The position numbers and the translations under genes are program-made. Positions 34,747 through 44,574 of a stretch of 64,000 nucleotides of DNA are shown here, piece after piece; positions within the stretch are counted from its first letter, which is position 1; the number at the start of each line of letters is the position of its first letter. The notes beneath the pieces are model-generated. The model had not been told where the DNA came from. It saw only the letters and a list, made by a program, of their open reading frames with translations, and did no database searches. This DNA comes from Fusobacterium ulcerans ATCC 49185 (GTDB taxonomy: Bacteria; Fusobacteriota; Fusobacteriia; Fusobacteriales; Fusobacteriaceae), in NCBI RefSeq assembly GCF_900683735.1, contig NZ_LR215979.1, positions 2,418,001 through 2,482,000 on the forward strand. Direction: 5' to 3'.

Positions 34747-35831
34747 TGTGCCAACTCCTTTGGTGTGATAGCTGCCACATCAGCACCTAGATTTGCCATT
34801 TTCTGAGCAGCATTTTTATCATAGCTTCCCTGAGCACTGTAATCCAAAGCAGGAAGTACAAACATTCTCGCCCCAGTTTCTATGATATCAAATACTCTTT
34901 TGTACATCTGTCTGTAATCATATCCATCATAGAGGTCGCTTACTAATACAACAATAGTTTTTTGAGGCTGTGTTATTTTAGAAGCAGCATAATCAAGTGC
35001 CCTTGAAATATCTGTTCCCCCTCCCAGCTGTACACTAAGGAGAGTTTCTACTGGGTCACTTACATAATCAGTAAGATCTACCACATTTGTATCAAAGACT
35101 ATTAGCTTTGTATCTATCATGGATAATTTAGAAAATATACCAGCCATAACAGCACTATATATTACAGAAGAGACCATACTTCCACTTTGGTCTACTACTA
35201 TTATTATATGATATTCATTCTGCTTTTTTATACGAGAAGAAAAATACAATCTTGATGGAATAAGAACTTTTCTTTCTACATCATAGTTTTTTAGATTTCT
35301 TCTTACAGTTTTCTTAAAATCAAAATTTCTCATTGTACGAAGTACTCCACTTTTATATGGATTTTTCTTTCCATGAAAAGCTTCAATTATCTCTTTTCTT
35401 AATTTCTCTTCTATCTCTTTAACTACTTCTCCTATTATATTTCTAGCAGTCTGAAGCACCTGAGGGTTCATCATTCTTTTAAAAGCCAGTATATTTTTTA
35501 ATAGTTCCATATCTGGCTGCATCTGCTTAAGTATTTTTTCATCAGTAAGAAGTTCTGTTAATTTGTATTTAGAAATTGCCTGTTTCTGCATTATTTCTAC
35601 TGTCTCTTCTGGAAAAAGTTCTCTTACTTTTCCTATCCATTCTGGAACAGTAAGACTTGAGCCTCCTCTTCCTCCCTCTTTACGTATTCCCTGTTCTTCT
35701 GAATACTCTCTTGAATAAAGAAAATCAAGGACAGAATCCATATTAGCATATTGAGGGTCAAGACTCATACTATCCTGAGCAAATTCTCCCAGAACAAGTC
35801 TCCACTTATTCAATGTCTTTTTATCTTCCAT
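34722..35831 (-). CDS. VWA-domain protein (YehP-like)
   Basis: 369 residues from the ATG at 35831, which has a G-rich site; a GTG 45 bases upstream is possible but unlikely. The C-terminal half is a von Willebrand A domain with the MIDAS motif D214-x-S216-x-S218 (VDQSGSM), then TKLIVFD and a LGGGTDI threonine/aspartate loop. MoxR ATPases typically act with a VWA partner to assemble or remodel a target complex or insert metal. It overlaps the DUF5682 gene by 11 bases and the SWIM gene by 25. Confidence 0.88.
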   Translation of the reverse strand: MEDKKTLNKWRLVLGEFAQDSMSLDPQYANMDSVLDFLYSREYSEEQGIRKEGGRGGSSLTVPEWIGKVRELFPEETVEIMQKQAISKYKLTELLTDEKILKQMQPDMELLKNILAFKRMMNPQVLQTARNIIGEVVKEIEEKLRKEIIEAFHGKKNPYKSGVLRTMRNFDFKKTVRRNLKNYDVERKVLIPSRLYFSSRIKKQNEYHIIIVVDQSGSMVSSVIYSAVMAGIFSKLSMIDTKLIVFDTNVVDLTDYVSDPVETLLSVQLGGGTDISRALDYAASKITQPQKTIVVLVSDLYDGYDYRQMYKRVFDIIETGARMFVLPALDYSAQGSYDKNAAQKMANLGADVAAITPKELAQWIAKIVL

Positions 35832-38265
35832 CTTCTCCCCCTTTTTCCAGAAGCCATTCATCAAGTTTTCCAGCACAATATCTATCTATATCCAATGCTT
35901 TTTCCATTTCTTTTTGATCAAAAACATCTCCATAGAGCAAAGATTCTCCTGATATATCATAAAATGAAGATACCTGCTTAGCTATTTTATCTGTTTCAAA
36001 AGGAAGAAAATATGTAAATGCAAATCTTAAATCTGGAAGTATTTCTAAAAATAGATCTCCCTCAGTTTCTTTCAATATGCTGTCTAAAGAGCGAAGCATT
36101 CTGTCATCTACAAATACTATATCTTTAGCTATCTTGAAAAATCCTTTAAGAAAAGAAGCTGACATTTTTTTAGAAATATCTGAACCATTTAGATATGAAT
36201 TAAATTTATTCATAGCTTCTTCCAAAGATATTTTTCTTTTCTTGAAAAGAACAGCACTACTAGAACCAGACAAAGCTGTATTTGCTGAATTATCTTCGTA
36301 TATTGAAAACATACTTTGGATAAAAGATTCCTCTTCCTCTTTATTTATGCTATCTATAAAATAAGTATAAAGGAATTTTATTCCATCACAGATACTGTCT
36401 TCATCTTCTTTTTTAGAATTAATAACAGTGTATATCAGTGTCAGCATACGAGTCAGACTTAACTCTATCACTTTATCCAGTATTGGAATATCTATCCTGG
36501 CAAAACTTGTATTATATGTTTTCACTTCACAAAGATTTTTAAAACAGTCAGATACACTTAGAAAATCCATATCATTACCTATGATATCCATGAGTTTTTC
36601 AAAAATAATTCCATATATAGAATTCAATCCCATACGATTTGCTTTTAAAAGCTTCTCTGAAAGTTCTCTGGCATTACTATGTTCTGATGATATTCCTTTT
36701 ATTATCAGAGAAAGACATGCTTCTTCTACAGTTCCACCATATGCAGAGTTTGTAATAAGAGCCACCTGTACTCCGGGAAAAAATCTATACTCCCAAGTTT
36801 CCCTGAGAAGTATCCTTCCTTTTCCAGTGTTAGAATCCTGTCCTCTTAGATAGTGGCAGAAATATGTTTCCAAAAAATTCATTTGATGAAAAAATCTGCT
36901 TTTTTCTCTATGGCTTTCATTGGTATATACATCTAGCTTTGTTTCTTTTTTCATACTTACTGCTGTAGATATTTTAAATTTTTTACATTTAGCAAAAAAA
37001 TCATTTACTAAAGGAGGAACTCCACAATCTGGATCTATTGTCCCCATTTCCATTCCTGTAAGAAGTCTGTATAAATTCTTTAATGCTGGCTGATGATATG
37101 AATTTATCTCTCCCTTTACAAAAGATGACTTCACTCCATCTATCAGCTCAAATACTCCACACTCTTTCTTTTCTCTTAGCTCTCCCAAACCTCTTGCCAT
37201 ATAGTATGACTGCATTTCATCAGCTATTGAAAGAGGCTGCTTTTTTCTCACTGCCCCTGCTGTATTGATAATAAAACGCAGTACTGTCTCTTCAAAAGGC
37301 TTCTTTCTCTTTTTACTTATGTTTTCCCAGACTTTCTGATAAAAAAATGGAAAGACCATTCCTGATTCATATCCAGAATTTCTGTCAGATTCTTCAAAAG
37401 AATATGGCATAAGATAACTTGGTGAATCCTCTTCCTTTATTTTTTCTATTTTAAATGAAGGAAGTTTCTCTGCTGTAATAAGATTTACAAGTTCTATTGT
37501 ATGAATTCCTCCTGTTACAACTAAAACTTTCTTATATTTTTTCATAGCTTCACGAATATTTTCAGCCATGTAATACTCTCTGATTATATCTCCATGATAA
37601 ATCAATTCATCTTGAGAAGTATTCTCTCTGCTGTAATAACAATAATAAAAGAGGCTTTTTACAAAATTTTCAGTTTCCATATGAAAACCTTCTATTTCAA
37701 AAAGCATTTCCCAAAGTTCATTGAAATTTTTACATCCCATTTTTTCTACAAGCATTTTGTAATAGCTGCTCTGTAGAAATACTCTGTCATCTTCATAATT
37801 TTCTGCTGTTTTCTGTTCTGGGTCAGGAGTATTCAAAAGTTTTTCTCCATAACCAAGATCTATAAACTCACAAGGTATTCCTCTCTTTGCTCCCTCTTTT
37901 AATGCAGTGAGTTCAGGTGAAAAATCAAGGAAGGGATAAAATGCTCTGTATTTTCCCTTCTCCTCATTTATTTTTCCCTGCTTGTCATCATAGCTTAAAT
38001 ATATACAAAAAGGAGTCTTTGTTTTATCAGATACAGCATATTCTATAAGGTGGGCTGCATTTTTTGGTCCCTCTATCAATATAGCCTCTGGCTGATATTC
38101 CTCTATTACTTTTTCCAAATGAAAAGAACAGACAGGGCTGTGATGTCTTATAGGAAACAATATAAAGTCAGAAGATAAATCATAACTTCTTTTAAAAAGT
38201 TTATCTATTTTTTTTATTTCTTCATCTATTTCAAATTGTTTCTCGCCTCGTAATAATCTATCCAT
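35821..38265 (-). CDS. DUF5682 protein (YehM-like), probable TIKI/EreA-fold enzyme
   Basis: 814 residues. The N-terminal 260 residues carry motifs reminiscent of the erythromycin-esterase/TraB/TIKI superfamily: FPIRHHSP (37-44), ILIEGP (62-67), an RExxMAExI helix (about 229-238) and TGGIH (251-255). The histidines and glutamate could form a metal or acid-base site. The remaining 550 residues are helical and unassigned. It overlaps the MoxR gene by 40 bases. The enzymatic idea is my inference; the family is formally of unknown function. Confidence 0.8.
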   Translation of the reverse strand: MDRLLRGEKQFEIDEEIKKIDKLFKRSYDLSSDFILFPIRHHSPVCSFHLEKVIEEYQPEAILIEGPKNAAHLIEYAVSDKTKTPFCIYLSYDDKQGKINEEKGKYRAFYPFLDFSPELTALKEGAKRGIPCEFIDLGYGEKLLNTPDPEQKTAENYEDDRVFLQSSYYKMLVEKMGCKNFNELWEMLFEIEGFHMETENFVKSLFYYCYYSRENTSQDELIYHGDIIREYYMAENIREAMKKYKKVLVVTGGIHTIELVNLITAEKLPSFKIEKIKEEDSPSYLMPYSFEESDRNSGYESGMVFPFFYQKVWENISKKRKKPFEETVLRFIINTAGAVRKKQPLSIADEMQSYYMARGLGELREKKECGVFELIDGVKSSFVKGEINSYHQPALKNLYRLLTGMEMGTIDPDCGVPPLVNDFFAKCKKFKISTAVSMKKETKLDVYTNESHREKSRFFHQMNFLETYFCHYLRGQDSNTGKGRILLRETWEYRFFPGVQVALITNSAYGGTVEEACLSLIIKGISSEHSNARELSEKLLKANRMGLNSIYGIIFEKLMDIIGNDMDFLSVSDCFKNLCEVKTYNTSFARIDIPILDKVIELSLTRMLTLIYTVINSKKEDEDSICDGIKFLYTYFIDSINKEEEESFIQSMFSIYEDNSANTALSGSSSAVLFKKRKISLEEAMNKFNSYLNGSDISKKMSASFLKGFFKIAKDIVFVDDRMLRSLDSILKETEGDLFLEILPDLRFAFTYFLPFETDKIAKQVSSFYDISGESLLYGDVFDQKEMEKALDIDRYCAGKLDEWLLEKGGEDGR

Positions 38266-39338
38266 AATGACCCCTCTTTTTCTGCTCTTTTTTTCACTAC
38301 AGTTCCAAAATAATTTCTAAGTTTTGATAAATCATCTCTATTTTCTTTAATTACTGCTCCTTTAATATTCTGTACAAGTTTATCAGCAGTTATTTTCCCA
38401 TCACTGTAATAATATGAATCAATAGCAGTCTGGAAATATACTGATACTGCTTCTGCTGTACTCATTACTGAAGATGGAACATCTACTTTTATATTTTCAT
38501 AAGTTATTCCTTCTCTCAATTCTCTGAAAGTCAGAGCCAGTATCTCAATAACATTATGATCTATCTTCATTTCTATATTAGCCTCATTGAACATTTTTTC
38601 ACATTCCTGTTCTATTATTTTAGCTTCTATAGTTACACTGCTAACTGGAAGAACAGTTTCAAAGTTAAATCTTCTCTTCAATGCACTGCTCATCTCATTG
38701 ATACCCTTATCTCTAGTATTAGCAGTAGCTATCACATTAAATCCAGGTCTTGCATATAGCACTGGTTCTTCAGCAAACTCAGGTATATTAAGCATTTTAT
38801 CACTCATAACACTTATCATACTATCCTGCATCTCCAATGGACATCTAGTTATCTCTTCAAAACGAGTTATCATTCCCTCTTTCATTCCAATGTATAAAGG
38901 TGCTGGAACAAGTGCTTCTCTTACAGGTCCTTTTGCCAAAAGCATTGCATAATTCCACGAATATTTTATCATATCTTCTGTAGTTCCTGCTGTTCCCTGA
39001 ATAGTATTTGTACTTGTTCCACAGATAGCAGCAGATAAAAGTTCACTCAGCATAGTTTTTGCTGTTCCAGGATCTCCTACCAGCATAAGTCCTCTGTTTC
39101 CTGCCAGAGTTATTATACTTCTTTCTACAAGAGAATCATCCCCATAGAATTTTTTAGTTATTTTAATTTTTTTTCCATTATATTCTATTGCTTTATCGCT
39201 TCCAAGGATGAATGTTCTCACTGCCTTTGGAGACATAAGCCAGTTCTCTGGCTTCTTCCCTGTATCTGTACTTTTCAATGCTTCCAGCTCTTCAGCATAC
39301 TTCATCTCCATAGTAGGTTTTAAAATTTTTACTTCCAC
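38226..39338 (-). CDS. MoxR-family AAA+ ATPase (YehL subfamily)
   Basis: 370 residues. Walker A GDPGTAKT is at residues 88-95; the sensor/arginine-finger region ATANTRDKGINEMSSALKRR is downstream. The GTG start at 39338 has an AGGGAGGA site. MoxR ATPases form hexamers that act as chaperones with VWA proteins. YehL is one of the recognised MoxR subfamilies and has no settled function. It is two bases from the DUF4132 gene and overlaps DUF5682. Confidence 0.9.
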   Translation of the reverse strand: MEVKILKPTMEMKYAEELEALKSTDTGKKPENWLMSPKAVRTFILGSDKAIEYNGKKIKITKKFYGDDSLVERSIITLAGNRGLMLVGDPGTAKTMLSELLSAAICGTSTNTIQGTAGTTEDMIKYSWNYAMLLAKGPVREALVPAPLYIGMKEGMITRFEEITRCPLEMQDSMISVMSDKMLNIPEFAEEPVLYARPGFNVIATANTRDKGINEMSSALKRRFNFETVLPVSSVTIEAKIIEQECEKMFNEANIEMKIDHNVIEILALTFRELREGITYENIKVDVPSSVMSTAEAVSVYFQTAIDSYYYSDGKITADKLVQNIKGAVIKENRDDLSKLRNYFGTVVKKRAEKEGSLWIDYYEARNNLK

Positions 39339-39340
39339 AA

Positions 39341-42300
39341 CTATTCCTCCCTATTTTCAATAGCTTTTTCTGTTATCATTTTTCCTGCAAGATATGCAAG
39401 ACTTATAAGTTTTTTTGGTACTTTTCTAAGAACTACTTCACTGTTGCTTTCTCTTGAGATAAAACTTATTTTAAGTATACTTATAATAGTACTGTAATCT
39501 CCTGGATAGAAATTATTAGTAGATATGAACATTTTCAGATTACTTGATTCATCTAGGAAAGTACATCCACAGCATTCTCCATATTCAGCAAATTCCATAT
39601 TAAATCCCAGCTTATTTGCTGCACTTTTGAAAGTTGAAGCATATATCTTTTTAGTTTTAAATTCTGTTATTTCTCTTTCTTCAAGTTCTTCATCTTTAAG
39701 AATATACACAGGAATATTCAACTGATCCACTGGTTGTACTATTTCATAATCTTCAAGCTGTTCTGTCCAAGCTGCCAGTTCCTCTTCATCTATATCAGCT
39801 GGATGCAGCGGAAGTATGTATGTTCCATTTGTCAATTCATACTCTTCCTCATCTACTGTGTTGAATGTTCCATCTTCCATATATCTGAAAGTTTTTATAA
39901 TATTTCCTTTATCATCTGTTTCTTCCCATACTAGTTTTGTTGCAAAGCTGTTCATTATAGGATTTTCTATAAATAATTCTTTCCATTTTTCTATACTCCA
40001 TTTTCTTCCTACAATAACTGCTTTAGCTATTCTCAATTTTTGAGATTCTACAACAATTTTTATCTGTTTCTTTATATTTTTCAGTTCCTCTTTACATTCT
40101 GCTGCTTTGTCTTCATTGTCATTATTTTTAGAAGATGCCTTTGGAAGAGATTTTATCTGTTTTCCAGTATTATCAAAAAGTGTTATTTCCATTTTATCAT
40201 CTAATACTGCTTTAAATTCCCTTTCTCCATAACTGAATATTCTAGTTCTGTCTTTTCCAAACCCTAAATCAGGAACTATTATATCATCCAGTTCATCTCT
40301 AGACATTCCCATAGCCTCTGCTGCTATATCCATAGCTTCAAGTGCAGCTCTTTTTACTCTTTTATTTTTATGTTTTCTTGACATACTGTCCACTATAAGC
40401 AGTGCCATTTTACTTCCATTCATACACAAAGATTGAATAGCAAAGGTTGCAAGTCCAGGTTTGCTGTTATCTGCCCAGAAGTCTATTTGTTTTTTAATCA
40501 TAGGTATTTGAGCTTCACCAGCTGTAAGAGCCAGAGGTAAAAGTAAATTTCTATATTTTGTAGTTGAACCTTCAGCAATCCACATATCAAAGATATTTTT
40601 CATTAAAAGTCTTAAATCGTAAATATTTACAATTTCCTGTATTTTTTTACATCCTTTAATTATATACAGATCTTTTAAAACTATATATTCAGATACAAAA
40701 TATTTCATTACTTTTTCTGAAATTTTTTCTTCTGAATCTTTTATTCTCACACTTGCATAATCTATTTCTTTAGCATAAGGAGTATTTTTATCATTAGTTT
40801 TAGTATATAGATTTTCTATATATTCTACCATTTTACTAATATCCTGCATTGCTTTCAAATCCTTTTCTATTTTATCATTATCCCATATTCTTATAAGACG
40901 CATAGCAGTATCAGCAGTTATTTTACTTTTAGCTCCAGCTAATTCTTCTATTTTAGGACGTACTTCATTTTCTTTAGATTTAAGCATATCTTCTACCATG
41001 CTTGTTACACTTTTTATTTTCTTTTCAAATACATTAGTTAGTTCTACATAATCAAATCCATTATTTTCTTTATAAAGAACATTGATGAATTTTTTTAAAT
41101 CTTCTATTTCAAAAGAATTATTTTTTAATAACTCATAGATTTCTTTTTCATATTTATGAGCAAATTCCAGAAATTCTTTTTTCTCAGTTTCTTCTTCTGA
41201 AAATCTATAGTCCAAATATCCCTGACATACATCTTCAAATGAAATTCTCATTTTATCATAAAGTCTTATATAAGCATTTTCAGTATTTACAGGACATACA
41301 CACTTATAATTTATAATAAAATGGAAAAGATAACTCATATATCCTGTTATTTTTAATGTTACTTCTACTGCATTTCTTGCTACTGTAGAATATTCAATCA
41401 ATGAAAGTGCTGAAACACTTATTTTATTAGCTTCTACTCTATGTTTATATGCATTTCCGCTTTCAGCTATTTTTATTCCGTTTAATACTGCATTTTCCTC
41501 TCTTAGGAATTCAAAATCTCCCATCCCCATTTCAGGAAACTCACAAGTAAATACATCTTTATTCATGTACATTTCACTATATGATTTTATCAATAGATTT
41601 TCAGCTTTTCTTAAATATGCTGCTTTTTCTTCATCAGTAAGATAATTATTTTTTAGAAGAAGGCTTAAAAGTACACTTCCCATTACATCTTCTTCATCTA
41701 TCTCTCTTTTCATTATAGATTTCACATAATCTGGTGATAATTTCATACTTTCTTCTATTGCTTTATAAAAATATTTTTCATTATACTTATAGTAGCCATT
41801 TGAAATACGTTCTAAACAGAAATCTAATTTATACTTATCAGAAAGCTTTAATTCTTCTATATTTTTCATTGTCTGTTCATCATTATTATGTATATAAAGG
41901 AATGTTACAGGTTCTGCCATTGCTGCTACTCTTACACCTTGAAAAATAATATTTGAAGCCATTTTTACTTCTTTTATTATTTTAGTAATTAAAATAGATT
42001 CATGCATTTCAGATGTAAAAACTAATTTTATCTGAGCAAATTCATTATAATATTTATCTATTTGAGGATCTTTTATATCATTTTCTAAAATTCTTTTTAC
42101 AGTTTTATCTTTAAGTCTTTTCTTTAAAATACTATAAAAAAATCTTTCCAGTTTTTCTACTATTTTTTCTTTTTTTCCAAAGAAAATATTACCTATTTTT
42201 TCTATTGAACTGCTTTCATTCTCATTTGCTAATTTTGTTATAAGAATTATTCCTGCTGCAAAAGCTGCATTTCCATTTACTTTATCATATTCATCTATAT

Positions 42301-42754
42301 ATTCATTAGCAATGTCTTTATAATTTTCAATAAATTTATTTACTGATTCTTTTTCTGTCTGCCACCAATATCTTGTAGTGTATAAAAGAGTTTTTTGAAA
42401 ATCTTCTTTTATAAATGCCTTGCTGAATCCCAAATTTTTATAAAGACTATATTTCCCACTAAAAAGCTGAAACTGAGCACTTAATTTATCTGGAGCTTCT
42501 TTATACATCAATTCTGTATATCTTTTTAATACCTCTCCATCTTCATTATCTATAAAATTTTTATTTTCATCAAAACAACTCATATTTTCAAAACCATAAG
42601 CTTGATACATTGACATTTTCTGCCTGATATCATTTCCTGATGGAGCTATATTTGTTTCCCCTAATATATAACTCTCCAGCTGCTCTCTTACTTGTGGATC
42701 CTTATAAGAATATACATTTCTCATAATAATTTCTGCTACTTCTTTTTTTGCCAT
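39341..42754 (-). CDS. DUF4132 protein (YehI-like)
   Basis: 1137 residues, the first gene of the operon. The C-terminal region (about 880-1100) has the DUF4132 signature: FIENPIMNSFATKLVWE, then TFRYMEDGTFNTVDEEEYEL and LHPADID. The long N-terminal part is helical, perhaps repeat-like, and lacks the WGR domain I recall in E. coli YehI. It may be a large scaffold or the client of the MoxR-VWA pair. An AGGGGG site precedes the ATG. Confidence 0.85.
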   Translation of the reverse strand: MAKKEVAEIIMRNVYSYKDPQVREQLESYILGETNIAPSGNDIRQKMSMYQAYGFENMSCFDENKNFIDNEDGEVLKRYTELMYKEAPDKLSAQFQLFSGKYSLYKNLGFSKAFIKEDFQKTLLYTTRYWWQTEKESVNKFIENYKDIANEYIDEYDKVNGNAAFAAGIILITKLANENESSSIEKIGNIFFGKKEKIVEKLERFFYSILKKRLKDKTVKRILENDIKDPQIDKYYNEFAQIKLVFTSEMHESILITKIIKEVKMASNIIFQGVRVAAMAEPVTFLYIHNNDEQTMKNIEELKLSDKYKLDFCLERISNGYYKYNEKYFYKAIEESMKLSPDYVKSIMKREIDEEDVMGSVLLSLLLKNNYLTDEEKAAYLRKAENLLIKSYSEMYMNKDVFTCEFPEMGMGDFEFLREENAVLNGIKIAESGNAYKHRVEANKISVSALSLIEYSTVARNAVEVTLKITGYMSYLFHFIINYKCVCPVNTENAYIRLYDKMRISFEDVCQGYLDYRFSEEETEKKEFLEFAHKYEKEIYELLKNNSFEIEDLKKFINVLYKENNGFDYVELTNVFEKKIKSVTSMVEDMLKSKENEVRPKIEELAGAKSKITADTAMRLIRIWDNDKIEKDLKAMQDISKMVEYIENLYTKTNDKNTPYAKEIDYASVRIKDSEEKISEKVMKYFVSEYIVLKDLYIIKGCKKIQEIVNIYDLRLLMKNIFDMWIAEGSTTKYRNLLLPLALTAGEAQIPMIKKQIDFWADNSKPGLATFAIQSLCMNGSKMALLIVDSMSRKHKNKRVKRAALEAMDIAAEAMGMSRDELDDIIVPDLGFGKDRTRIFSYGEREFKAVLDDKMEITLFDNTGKQIKSLPKASSKNNDNEDKAAECKEELKNIKKQIKIVVESQKLRIAKAVIVGRKWSIEKWKELFIENPIMNSFATKLVWEETDDKGNIIKTFRYMEDGTFNTVDEEEYELTNGTYILPLHPADIDEEELAAWTEQLEDYEIVQPVDQLNIPVYILKDEELEEREITEFKTKKIYASTFKSAANKLGFNMEFAEYGECCGCTFLDESSNLKMFISTNNFYPGDYSTIISILKISFISRESNSEVVLRKVPKKLISLAYLAGKMITEKAIENREE

Positions 42755-43097
42755 TTTTACCCCCTATATTTTATAATAGCTTTATTTTTTTGTTTATCTG
42801 AATAGATAAGTGTTGATTGTCCTGTTTCTATTATACTTCAAAATTTCAAATAATGAAACAGCCTCCTATATATATTTACAGATAATTTTCTCGCAACTAT
42901 AAGTAAACATTTATTAACCTTGTTTTCTCCATCATTTTTGTTAAATCAGCACCTCCAGACTTTACAAAATAAAAAGAAGCATTTATAAAGAAAGATTATA
43001 TTTTAAAAGTTTTTATAGAAATATCTGTTGTTTAATTTCTATTTTCAAATATTTTTCCGTCTTAATTAACAAGCTTCTTCAAATTAAAATATTTAAT
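42755..43097. other. Gene-free interval between the yeh-like and ynb-like operons
   Basis: 343 AT-rich bases. Apart from the likely -10 box (42830-42835) and the small inverted repeat at 42794-42809, I see no gene, clear terminator or repeat. The 3' end of the ynbB-like transcript has only a weak AT palindrome near 43078-43096. Confidence 0.5.
42830..42835 (-). promoter_or_regulatory. Likely -10 box for the yeh-like operon
   Basis: A perfect TATAAT on the minus strand, with a weak -35 (TTTCAT, 17 bases upstream). Between it and the start codon lies a TTATCT-GAAT-AGATAA inverted repeat (42794-42809) that could be an operator or leader hairpin. Confidence 0.4.
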
Positions 43098-43952
43098 TTA
43101 TAAATATAATGTCATCAATAAAATAACAGGAGAGTTAAAAATTAAACTATCAACACGATCAAGCATTCCTCCATGACCTGCAAGTATAGTTCCTGAATCT
43201 TTTTTATTTACTTTTCTTTTAAAATATGAAATTGAGATATCTCCTAAAAATCCAAGTATAGCTATTATTGGTCCCATCCAAATATTAATTTTATACTCAT
43301 AAGCTATATTTAAAAAGAATATAGTTGTTGTTGTTGTTATTATTCCACCAACTACACCTTCTAAAGTTTTATTTGGACTGATTTTGGGAGCTATCTTTCT
43401 TTTGCCAAAAATACTCCCAGTTATATATTGGTAAACATCATTTAATTCTATGAGAATAATATATCCTATAATCAATGAAATTCCAGATTTTATATTCACT
43501 AAATATGAAATAAAGCTTATAAGATAGACACTGACAAAAAAACTTACAGCTATCTTCTTTTTCTTTTTAATAAACATACTTGCTACTGCTGTTATATATG
43601 GAACAAAAAAATAGAAAACATAAAGCATATTTCTATAAATAATAAAATAATTGCTTCCTATTATTAATATACTTATCATTTTCATCTCAGCAGTTATTTT
43701 GACATCAAATAATTTTAAAAATTCTATTAATGACAAATAGGATATTAAACTAAATAAAACAATCATTGATAATTTATTTATACTTCCCAGATAAAAAAAA
43801 CTGATTATTATCAGCCATGTTTTTATTCTCTGACATAAATTTTTATATCTTTCTTTGCTGAATTTATTTTTTAATAAATATACAAATATATATGCTCCTA
43901 TTGCTATAAAAAAGAAAAAAATAAGTATAGGAATTTTTTGAAATATCTCCAT
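43098..43952 (-). CDS. CdsA-like phosphatidate cytidylyltransferase (YnbB-like)
   Basis: 284 residues with about eight membrane segments. The C-terminal CdsA signature is almost complete: SYFKRKVNKKDSGTIL followed by GHGGMLDRVD, with Ala in place of the usual Pro before GHGG. SPNKTLEGVVGG is also typical. The enzyme would make a CDP-activated lipid. It is the last gene of the ynb-like operon, next to a CDP-alcohol phosphatidyltransferase, so it is probably dedicated to this pathway and not the housekeeping CdsA. Confidence 0.88.
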   Translation of the reverse strand: MEIFQKIPILIFFFFIAIGAYIFVYLLKNKFSKERYKNLCQRIKTWLIIISFFYLGSINKLSMIVLFSLISYLSLIEFLKLFDVKITAEMKMISILIIGSNYFIIYRNMLYVFYFFVPYITAVASMFIKKKKKIAVSFFVSVYLISFISYLVNIKSGISLIIGYIILIELNDVYQYITGSIFGKRKIAPKISPNKTLEGVVGGIITTTTTIFFLNIAYEYKINIWMGPIIAILGFLGDISISYFKRKVNKKDSGTILAGHGGMLDRVDSLIFNSPVILLMTLYL

Positions 43953-43968
43953 ATAATATTTTCCTCCT

Positions 43969-44574
43969 TTATGAAATATTTTTTAAAGAACTTTTTATTC
44001 TATTATATATAGTAAGGAAAAGTAAAATTATTCCCAACACTATAAAATATTCTATATATTTATTATCTAATCTAAAAAATATAAAAATTGATAGCAGGCT
44101 TATAAAAAAGGCTCTGTCACTTTTCCCCATTGGTCCTTCATAATGTCTTTTTCCATCAATTTGTATAGCAGTCACTCCAGTATATTCTGATAATATTCCT
44201 AAAAATATAAATAACATAGTTAATATAGTATTAATATTTATGGCAGAAAAAAAGCAGAAGAAAAAAACTGTATCTGCAATTACATCTCCAATCTCATTTA
44301 GAAAAACACCTAAATTCGTTTTTTTATCAAATCTGTTGGCAATCATCCCATCTAATGCATTAAGAGCCATTCTTATTAAGAAAAACAATGGAACTGTCAA
44401 AAACAACCATCTATATTTTGAAAACACATAAAAAATCATGGAAAATACAATACTTAAAATCATAGTTCCAATAGTTATCTGGTTAGGAGTTATCCCAATA
44501 AAGTTCAATTTTCTGCATAATGGCATCAATAAATCTTGAAATTTTCTCTTTAAATTATATATTGAAATATCCAT
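43969..44574 (-). CDS. CDP-alcohol phosphatidyltransferase (YnbA-like)
   Basis: 201 residues with about six membrane segments. The catalytic region is LDGMIANRFDKK followed by GVFLNEIGDVIAD. It matches DGx2AR..Gx3Dx3D except that the R is shifted by one and the first D of the second half is Asn (GVFLN). The family joins a CDP-activated lipid to an alcohol. It overlaps the ynbC-like stop and is followed by the CdsA-like gene, so the two reactions are paired. The alcohol acceptor is unknown. Confidence 0.85.
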   Translation of the reverse strand: MDISIYNLKRKFQDLLMPLCRKLNFIGITPNQITIGTMILSIVFSMIFYVFSKYRWLFLTVPLFFLIRMALNALDGMIANRFDKKTNLGVFLNEIGDVIADTVFFFCFFSAININTILTMLFIFLGILSEYTGVTAIQIDGKRHYEGPMGKSDRAFFISLLSIFIFFRLDNKYIEYFIVLGIILLFLTIYNRIKSSLKNIS

